22,242 bases of DNA. Origin: an uncultured Eubacteriales bacterium. Its GTDB lineage: Bacteria > Bacillota > Clostridia > Oscillospirales > Oscillospiraceae. Of the stretch, positions 16,786 through 22,242 are shown one piece after another. Where the stretch lies: assembly GCA_902465435.1 (NCBI GenBank), contig CABQNH010000033.1, positions 1 to 22,242 on the forward strand. The letters are read 5' to 3'. Made by a program: the position numbers and the translations under genes. The first letter of the stretch is position 1; the number at the start of each line of letters is the position of its first letter. The notes under the pieces are model-generated. The model saw only the letters and a list, made by a program, of their open reading frames with translations. It did not search any database and had not been told where the DNA came from.

Positions 16786-17112
16786 ATGAGGAAGGGAAAG
16801 TCGCACGGAGGATGGTTCCTAACGCTGCTGTTTAGTCTGATTCTGCATTTTTCCTGGTCGATTCCGGCGTGGATTCTGCTGATTCTGCACTTTGCAGCTT
16901 CTTTGCCGATTTACTGGTTTTGGATCGCATTGGGTGCGTGGCTTCTTGTGGTGCTGCTCCGATCCTGTGTGATCGCTTTTGCCTCCCGCTGCAGCGCAGC
17001 ACCGAAGCCGGTACGGGAGAACAAAAACCCGTATTCGGTCGGGCAGAAACAGAAGCGCGCTTCGGAGCCGGGGCACGACATGGCGGATGATGACTTTCGG
17101 CGTGAGGATTGA
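16786..17112 (+). CDS. Small two-helix membrane protein
   Basis: The 108-residue protein has a basic start, two hydrophobic helices (about 10-37 and 41-66) with many Trp, Leu and Ile residues, and a polar charged tail that is probably cytoplasmic. I recognise no family. The ribosome site GGAGGGA at 16773-16779 is good and it lies 22 bases after the deacetylase stop, so it is likely the last gene of that transcript. It sits directly before the SPFH gene, so a role in the same membrane system is possible. Confidence 0.7.
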   Translation: MRKGKSHGGWFLTLLFSLILHFSWSIPAWILLILHFAASLPIYWFWIALGAWLLVVLLRSCVIAFASRCSAAPKPVRENKNPYSVGQKQKRASEPGHDMADDDFRRED

Positions 17113-17224
17113 ACGCGGCTGCTTGTCGCGGCAGGCCTTTTACGCTTAAAAACTTCCTGCGCAGTCGGCAACCGTCCGCTGCACAGGACAAACGATAGAC
17201 AAAAAATGAAGGGAGCTATTTCAA

Positions 17225-18640
17225 ATGGGTTTAATTAGAGCAGGCGTCGGGGCACTTGGAGGAACGCTTGCGGATCAGTGGAAGGAATTCTTTTACTGTG
17301 AAGCGCTGCCGAAAAATGTACTGATGCGCAAGGGCGAGAAGCAGACCACAAGCCGCTCGTCCAACACAAAGGGAAACGACAATATCATCTCCAACGGATC
17401 CGGTATCGCAGTTGCCGACGGACAGTGCATGATCATTGTGGAGCAGGGAAAGGTCGTTGAGGTTTGTGCAGAGCCGGGCGAGTTTACCTATGACCGCTCG
17501 ACAGAGCCGAGTATATTCTCCGGTTCTCTCGGAAAAAGCATTCTCGAAACGTTTAAGACGATCGGCAAGCGCTTTGCCTACGGCGGCGATACCGGAAAGG
17601 ATCAGCGCGTTTATTACTTCAACACCAAGGAACTGATCGACAACAAATTCGGCACGCCGAACCCCATTCCTTTCCGCGTGGTGGATTCCAAGATCGGTCT
17701 GGATGTGGATGTTTCGGTGCGCTGCTCCGGCGTGTATTCCTATAAAATCGCAGACCCGCTGCTATTTTACACCAATGTCTGCGGCAATGTGGAGCAGGAG
17801 TATTCCCGCGAGGAGCTGGACGGTCAGCTGAAAACCGAGTTTATCAGCGCCTTGCAGCCGGCATTCGGTAAGCTGTCCGACCTGGAGCTGCGCCCGAACC
17901 AGATCGTCAGCCACAACACGGAGCTGGAGGATGCCATGAATACGGCACTCTCGGCAAAGTGGGGCACACTGCGCGGCCTTAAGGTCGTGAGCATTGCGCT
18001 CGGCTCCGTCACGCTGCCCGAGGAAGATGCCGAGATGATCAAGCAGGCTCAACGCACGGCCATCATGCGGGATCCCACGATGGCAGCGGCGACACTGGTC
18101 GGCGCGCAGGCGGATGCCATGAAGACAGCGGCAGGAAACTCTAACGGTGCCATGATGGGATTCATGGGCATGGGAATGGCGCAGCAGGCAGGCGGCATGA
18201 ACGCGCAGAATCTCTTTACGATGGGAATGCAGCAACAGCAGCAACAGCAAATGCAGCAGCCGCAGCAGGCCGCGCCGACGCCCAACGCATGGAAGTGTGC
18301 CTGCGGCGCAACGGTGACCGGAAAGTTCTGTCCGGAGTGCGGTGCAAAGAAACCGGAAGAGAAGCCGCAGGGCGCGTGGACCTGCAAGTGCGGCGCGACG
18401 GCAACCGGAAAATTCTGTCCCGAGTGCGGAAGTCCGAAGCCTGCAGAGGACGGCTGGGTCTGCTCCTGCGGTGCAGTCAACAAGGGTAAGTTCTGCCAGA
18501 ACTGCGGCGCCAAAAAACCCGAGGGCGCACCGCTCTACCGCTGCGACAAATGCGGCTGGGAGCCTGCCGACCCCAAGCATCCGCCGAAGTTCTGCCCAGA
18601 ATGCGGCGATCCGTTTGACGATAACGATGCAATCTCCTGA
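17225..18640 (+). CDS. ydjI: SPFH-domain protein with four C-terminal zinc ribbons (YdjI-like)
   Basis: The 471-residue protein has the SPFH/virion-core-like fold (about 20-285), as in B. subtilis YdjI. It begins MGLIRAGVG and has WKEFFYCEALP, typical of the family, with no membrane helix. After a Gly/Met/Ala-rich segment and a Gln-rich run (about 330-350) come four zinc ribbons (356-377, 385-406, 411-432, 438-464), each with two CxC or CxxC pairs. The first three share the pattern CxCGAxxxGKFCxxCGxxKP. SPFH proteins form membrane-associated scaffolds. In B. subtilis YdjI is recruited by YdjG/YdjH and holds PspA at the membrane. The ribosome site AAGGGAG precedes the start. It begins the three-gene set. 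Confidence 0.88.
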   Translation: MGLIRAGVGALGGTLADQWKEFFYCEALPKNVLMRKGEKQTTSRSSNTKGNDNIISNGSGIAVADGQCMIIVEQGKVVEVCAEPGEFTYDRSTEPSIFSGSLGKSILETFKTIGKRFAYGGDTGKDQRVYYFNTKELIDNKFGTPNPIPFRVVDSKIGLDVDVSVRCSGVYSYKIADPLLFYTNVCGNVEQEYSREELDGQLKTEFISALQPAFGKLSDLELRPNQIVSHNTELEDAMNTALSAKWGTLRGLKVVSIALGSVTLPEEDAEMIKQAQRTAIMRDPTMAAATLVGAQADAMKTAAGNSNGAMMGFMGMGMAQQAGGMNAQNLFTMGMQQQQQQQMQQPQQAAPTPNAWKCACGATVTGKFCPECGAKKPEEKPQGAWTCKCGATATGKFCPECGSPKPAEDGWVCSCGAVNKGKFCQNCGAKKPEGAPLYRCDKCGWEPADPKHPPKFCPECGDPFDDNDAIS

Positions 18641-18682
18641 TAAAAGCGGGGTTGCCGATTTTGAAATGAAGAGGGGAAGCAA

Positions 18683-19768
18683 ATGGCAACGGTTTTAGAG
18701 TATAAATGCCCGTGCTGCGGCGGCGCGATCACCTTTGACAGCAGCATCCAGAAAATGAAGTGTCCCTACTGCGACACGGAGTTTGAGATGGAGGCGCTGA
18801 AGGCGCAGGACGAGGCGCTAAAAAGTGAACAGCCGGATGAAATGACCTGGGATACGCAGCCCGGCGGAGAATGGCAGCAGGGCGAGACGGATTCCATGCG
18901 GGTCTACGTCTGCAAATCCTGCGGCGGCGAGATCATAGGGGATGAAAACACCGGCGCAACGAGCTGCCCATACTGTGGGAATCCGGTCGTTATGGCGGGT
19001 GCCTTTTCCGGTTCCCTGCGCCCGGACTATGTGATTCCTTTTAAGCTGGACAAGGAGGCGGCAAAGGCTGCCTTGAATCGACACCTGCGGGGCAAGCCGC
19101 TTCTTCCGAAGGTGTTCAAGCAGCAAAATCACATTGATGAGATCAAAGGCGTTTATGTCCCGTTTTGGCTTTTTGACGCGGACGCCGATGCGGACATTCG
19201 ATATCGTGCGACCCGCATCCGCCATTGGTCGGACAGAGACTATAATTATACGGAAACGCAGTTTTTCTCTATTTTCCGTTCCGGTGACGTCGGCTTTGAC
19301 CGCGTCCCGGTGGACGGCTCCTCCAAGATGCCGGATGATCTTATGGAGTCGGTGGAGCCGTTCGATTTCAGCGGTGCGGTGGATTTCCAGACGGCTTATC
19401 TCGCGGGTTACCTTGCGGATAAATACGACGTGACCGCGGAGGAAAGCATTGGTCGTGCGAATGAACGAATCAAGCGCAGTACGGAGGATGCGTTCCGCAA
19501 TACGGTAAAGGGATATTCGTCTGTCACACCGGAAAACAGCTCGGTTCGTCTTTCGAACGGAAAGGCAAAGTATGCGCTTTATCCGGTATGGATTCTGAAC
19601 ACGACCTGGAACGGGAAAAAGTACCTGTTTGCCATGAACGGTCAGACCGGAAAATTTGTCGGAAATCTGCCGATGGATATGGGTGCGTTCTGGAAATGGT
19701 TTGGCGGCATTACCGCAGGCGTTGCTGCGGCGGCCTATGGGATCCTGTGGCTGATCCATCTGTTGTAA
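18683..19768 (+). CDS. ydjG: Membrane protein with two zinc ribbons (YdjG-like)
   Basis: The 361-residue protein begins with a TFIIB-type zinc ribbon (Cys9, Cys12, Cys27, Cys30), a short acidic linker, then a second ribbon (about 75-100, CKSC and CPYC). A conserved globular region (about 110-330) follows, with segments such as YVPFWLFDAD and YALYPVWILNT, and a C-terminal membrane helix (about 337-360). This matches the YdjG type, which in B. subtilis recruits an SPFH partner to the membrane. The ribosome site GAGGGG is at 18670-18675. It lies between the SPFH and TPM genes, the usual neighbour set. Confidence 0.86.
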   Translation: MATVLEYKCPCCGGAITFDSSIQKMKCPYCDTEFEMEALKAQDEALKSEQPDEMTWDTQPGGEWQQGETDSMRVYVCKSCGGEIIGDENTGATSCPYCGNPVVMAGAFSGSLRPDYVIPFKLDKEAAKAALNRHLRGKPLLPKVFKQQNHIDEIKGVYVPFWLFDADADADIRYRATRIRHWSDRDYNYTETQFFSIFRSGDVGFDRVPVDGSSKMPDDLMESVEPFDFSGAVDFQTAYLAGYLADKYDVTAEESIGRANERIKRSTEDAFRNTVKGYSSVTPENSSVRLSNGKAKYALYPVWILNTTWNGKKYLFAMNGQTGKFVGNLPMDMGAFWKWFGGITAGVAAAAYGILWLIHLL

Positions 19769-19781
19769 GGGAGGGAAAACG

Positions 19782-20540
19782 ATGAAACAACGAATTCTGG
19801 CAATCGTTCTTCTGCTTGCCCTTTGCCTCTGCCTGACGACGGCCGTATTTGCCGAAACGGACGAGGATACTTATGCGATTCCGCTGCTGATCGACGATGC
19901 AGATATTCTGACGGACAGTGAGGAAAGGCTCCTTACCGCTAAGCTGCAGCAGCTTGGTGAAACATATGATTACGACGTCGTCGTAATTACGACCTCCACT
20001 CTGGATGGATATACCGCTGTGGCGGACTTGTCCGAGACGCTGTTTGAGAATCTGCACTATCGCGAGAACTGCGTTATGCTGCTCGTTTCGATGGAAGAAC
20101 GCGACTGGAATATTGGCGCCTATGGCGAGGCTGAGAAGATTTTTAATTCGGAAACCCGGGAATACATCGGCGAAAAGGTAAAGGCAAAGCTCTCGGAGGG
20201 CGATTATGCCGGTGCGTTTTCGAAATTCTCCGACCTGTGCGGCGAACGCTTAAAGGCCGGGAAGCCGTACAAAGCGCCGATGCCTTGGTATTCCATCTTT
20301 GTTGCGCTGGCCATTGGCATAATTGTGGCGCTGTGTGTGACGCTGACCCTGAAGGGGCAGCTGAAAACCGTAGCAAGGAAGGCAGCGGCAGCGGATTATG
20401 TGCGCGCGGGCAGCCTGAAGCTGCGGGATAGCCGTGATATCTTCCTGTATCATACGGTAACGCGCACAGCCAAGCCGAAGGAGAATTCCAGTTCCCGCTC
20501 CTCCGGTTCCTCCGGCGGACATACCAGCGGAAAATTCTAA
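19782..20540 (+). CDS. ydjH: TPM-domain membrane protein (YdjH/YgcG-like)
   Basis: The 252-residue protein has a signal peptide (about 1-24, ending AVFA), a TPM domain (about 30-155) with the characteristic DDADILTDSEERLL start, then a membrane helix (about 167-190) and a basic cytoplasmic part ending in a Ser/Gly tail (SSGSSGG near 242-247). TPM domains are known in YgcG/YdjH proteins and in plant TLP18.3, where weak phosphatase activity was reported. The role here is unknown beyond membrane organisation or stress. The ribosome site GGGAGGG lies 13 bases after the ydjG-like stop. A strong terminator follows. Confidence 0.86.
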   Translation: MKQRILAIVLLLALCLCLTTAVFAETDEDTYAIPLLIDDADILTDSEERLLTAKLQQLGETYDYDVVVITTSTLDGYTAVADLSETLFENLHYRENCVMLLVSMEERDWNIGAYGEAEKIFNSETREYIGEKVKAKLSEGDYAGAFSKFSDLCGERLKAGKPYKAPMPWYSIFVALAIGIIVALCVTLTLKGQLKTVARKAAAADYVRAGSLKLRDSRDIFLYHTVTRTAKPKENSSSRSSGSSGGHTSGKF

Positions 20541-20551
20541 GTAGGCGTTTA

Positions 20552-20593
20552 AAAGCCGTCTCTGTGCATTTGCACGGAGACGGCTTTCTTTCC
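20552..20593 (+). terminator. Intrinsic terminator closing the YdjGHI-like set
   Basis: AAAGCCGTCTCTGTGCA (20552-20568) pairs with TGCACGGAGACGGCTTT (20571-20587), with one T-G wobble and a two-base nominal loop, then CTTTCC. It starts 12 bases after the ydjH-like stop. Confidence 0.88.
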
Positions 20594-20773
20594 GTTATTA
20601 GGGGCTATGGTATCAAGGGGCAGCAGAGCAAATCTCCGGCTGCGGATGTCGAAGTCCTTCCGTCAAGGCTCGGGTAAAACCGGAAACCTTGGAATTTCGG
20701 CGTTTTTTGATCCCGCCTTGCTATAAAACCTGTTATCACCCATTTGATTTGTTCAAAGCTTCCGGAAATCTTA

Positions 20774-20802
20774 TTGCAATCGAATTTCCTGTGCGCTATA
20801 AT
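20774..20802 (+). promoter_or_regulatory. Near-consensus promoter
   Basis: TTGCAA (20774-20779), 17 bases, then a perfect TATAAT (20797-20802). It is the best promoter match seen in the window. The next start codon that I accept is at 21003, which implies a leader near 195 bases. Confidence 0.7.
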
Positions 20803-20914
20803 ATGGGCAGGAACAGAGTGTGGCTCGCTTGACAAATGGCGCAAAGCTGGGCTTCCGCGCTGAGCAGACGGCTTTCAAATTGCTGCTGCAAGGCGGCTTT
20901 TCAAAAGCAAAACA

Positions 20915-20930
20915 GTTAGCGTATACTAAC
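20915..20930. promoter_or_regulatory. Dyad GTTAGCGTATACTAAC, possible operator
   Basis: GTTAG and CTAAC flank a CGTATA centre, and the dyad contains a TATACT (20922-20927) that could act as a second -10 box with a weak -35 (TTTCAA, 20899-20904). Such a dyad over a -10 is typical of repressor sites, but this is inference. Confidence 0.35.
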
Positions 20931-21002
20931 TCCAAAAGGGATGCTGATCAGGAAAATCCCGCTTGTCCGGAATATATCCAACAAAATCGTCGTGCTGGAA
21001 AA

Positions 21003-21407
21003 ATGAACGCAAAAATAGATTGCGGAGCAACGCATTTCGGGCTGTGGCCGCATTTCGCGGCAGACTACACGGAGATTAAAGGCAAGGATACAAAAAACAA
21101 GGCCAACGCGGCGGAGAATCCCGGCAGCTTTGAGACCGAGACGCAGATCTCGCCGGAAGACGGCTACGATTTCAGCTATCACAATCTCGTATGCCCGCTT
21201 TCTGAATTTGTAAAGCGGTATGGCTACGAGGAATATATGCCCTATCTCTGCAACCTCGACTATGTCCTGTTCGGCATGCTTGGCGTGCCGCTGTTTCGGG
21301 AGCACACCTGTTTCAAGAGCGACTACTGCGACTTCAAGCTGAAGGTCGGCGCGAAGACCATGCCCTATTGGCCCCCGGTTTTCTCGCAGGGGAAAGGATA
21401 TAAATAG
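21003..21407 (+). pseudogene. ATC-hydrolase-like protein, middle part missing
   Basis: The 134-residue frame has the N-terminal signature of L-2-amino-thiazoline-4-carboxylic acid hydrolase-like proteins (GLWPHFAADYTEIKGKDT, residues 13-30) and their C-terminal part (about 52-134, including DFSYHNLVCPLSEF, CNLDYVLFGMLG and DYCDFKL). From memory the family is about 200-250 residues, so roughly 80-110 residues seem lost in frame near residues 35-45. Natural members are often hydrolase-like proteins of unclear role in gut Clostridia. It is two bases upstream of the GNAT remnant and probably shared its transcript. The start is uncertain because the ribosome site is weak. Confidence 0.6.
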
Positions 21408-21409
21408 CT

Positions 21410-21826
21410 ATGCAGGTGAACAAGGCGGATGAGGCCGTAATTCGGGAGATCGGACACGCCTTCGGCTACTATGATTACGGCACGGAGCACGGATTGATTA
21501 ATGCCTTTCCGAGTCGGGATGCCGCCGCAGCATTCATAGGCGGCTATGTCCGCATGGCGATACAAAGTGGTATGCTGTATACGATAAGCAAAGAAGGCGA
21601 AGGGGATATGCGGAAGCTTATGGAGATGGCGTTTTCAGAGGGAAACCGACTTGGCGTTTCGGTGATTCTTGACACGGATGCCAAATCCAAATGCGACAAA
21701 TACGTTCATCTTGGCATGGAGCTTGCCGGCACGCGCCGGTTTGGCGAGCACGGTGTGCTTTACGACTTAATAAAGGCAATACCGCACAGGAAAAAGTGCC
21801 AGATACCGCCAAGCGTGATAGAATAA
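21410..21826 (+). pseudogene. GNAT acetyltransferase, middle missing and C-terminus fused to IS
   Basis: The 138-codon frame starts like a GNAT family member common in Clostridia (HAFGYYDYG, GLINAFPSRDA, GGYVRMAIQSGMLY) and ends with its C-terminal part (RKLMEMAFSEGNRLGV, DTDAKSKCDKYVHLGMEL, LYDLIK). At about residue 65 the central region, which should carry the acetyl-CoA-binding R/QxxGxG/A loop, is absent although the frame is kept. From residue 122 onward (position 21773) the codons lie inside the IS copy, giving a foreign 17-residue tail that stops at 21826, four bases before the transposase ATG. The ribosome site AGGGGAAAGG precedes the start. Enzyme activity is very unlikely. Confidence 0.7.
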
Positions 21827-22242
21827 ACTTATGGATAAACAGATGACGATTTCCGCATTCCGTGACGAATTGGCACAGGTGCGGACGAAGAAAAAAGAAT
21901 TTCTCAGTCAGATTGAACGGATTGTCCCGTGGAAGGAATGGCTTGCCATGATTCAGCCGTGCTATTACAAAGGAGAGCGCGGCAACAAACCCTATCCGCT
22001 GGAGATCATGCTCCGACTGTATCTGCTGCAAAACCTCTATGACCTGAGTGACGAGGCCACGGTGGCAGAAGCCATCGACAGCCGCGCATTTTCGGAGTTC
22101 TGCGTGGACAAGGACAGCGGACTGGTTCACACAGTGGAAGCCACACCGGCAAATGTCCACGACGTTGCGGAAGTGCCGAAATTGTTAACGGGAGAGGAAG
22201 AAACAGTCTATGGAGACAGCGGTTATCTCGGCGCAGGTAAGC
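21773..22242 (+). mobile_element. IS5-like element, right partial copy
   Basis: This is the inverted counterpart of 1-470. It starts within the last codons of the GNAT remnant and runs off the window 412 bases into the transposase gene, at the same base as the left copy. Confidence 0.8.
21831..22242 (+). pseudogene. IS5-family transposase, internally deleted, partial
   Basis: The gene begins MDKQMTISAF and is read for 137 codons to the window edge. It has the same in-frame junction as the left copy (SEFC joined to VDKDSG at residues 91-92), which removes the first catalytic Asp of the DDE triad, while GDSGY with the second Asp (residue 129) remains. Sharing the exact junction in two copies means the deletion happened before duplication, or the short form was spread by a full-length transposase elsewhere, or an assembly collapsed two repeats the same way. 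Confidence 0.75.

Larger units (their letters stand above)
20594..21002. other. Gap with a strong promoter and a long leader
   Basis: No convincing gene lies here. A reading frame in phase with the next gene is open from about 20820, but its peptide has no motif and no ribosome site. The useful contents are the consensus promoter at 20774-20802 and the dyad at 20915-20930. Confidence 0.5.

Noticed and set aside
1..22242. CRISPR array, phage genes, toxin-antitoxin pair, tRNA or rRNA
   Set aside because: No regular spaced repeats, phage structural motifs, toxin-antitoxin pairs or tRNA-like TTCGA arms in the right context were seen on either strand.

Overview
The window looks like a chromosomal stretch from a gut-type, low-to-mid GC Firmicute of the class Clostridia, most likely Oscillospiraceae/Ruminococcaceae. 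This is inferred from strong AGGAGG-type ribosome sites, consensus sigma-A-like promoters, a Gram-positive envelope gene set (SLH/NlpC-P60 protein, lipoproteins, YdjGHI-type membrane proteins) and an IS5-type transposase of a kind seen in that group. No rRNA, tRNA, CRISPR array or phage module was seen.

Layout. (1) Positions 1-470 and 21773-22242 are inverted copies of one IS5-like element 5' end. Both are cut at the same internal base by the window edges, and both carry the same internal transposase deletion. (2) 694-5503 is a tightly overlapping four-gene MacAB-like export operon: lipoprotein adaptor, ATPase, second membrane-anchored adaptor, FtsX/MacB permease. (3) 5605-8924 holds a HAD-HD fusion protein, then nicotinate phosphoribosyltransferase with its own consensus promoter, overlapping by one base a small membrane protein. 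A terminator hairpin at 9014-9048 separates this from a convergent minus-strand pair, exonuclease III (first) and a six-SLH NlpC/P60 hydrolase (second), joined by a 4-base overlap. (4) 11904-12998 is a histidine-kinase-like ATPase that lacks the usual phosphoacceptor His. (5) After a ~600-base gene-free gap, 13619-20540 is a run of envelope genes: zinc-ribbon/TM/beta-repeat protein, polysaccharide deacetylase lipoprotein, small two-TM protein, then an SPFH (YdjI-like), a zinc-ribbon (YdjG-like) and a TPM-domain (YdjH-like) protein, closed by a strong terminator. (6) 20594-21826 holds remnants of an ATC-hydrolase-like gene and a GNAT acetyltransferase, both apparently missing their middles in frame. 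The second runs into the right IS copy.

How it fits together: much of the window concerns the cell envelope (export, surface protein, glycan deacetylation, membrane organisation), with a small NAD-salvage unit in the middle. The points I rate highest are the series of in-frame internal deletions at the right end, the extra domain at the coiled-coil tip of the second adaptor, the HAD-HD fusion, the His-less kinase, and the YdjGHI-like set next to a zinc-ribbon/beta-repeat membrane protein with no PspA gene in view. All family calls were made by reading motifs, without database searches.
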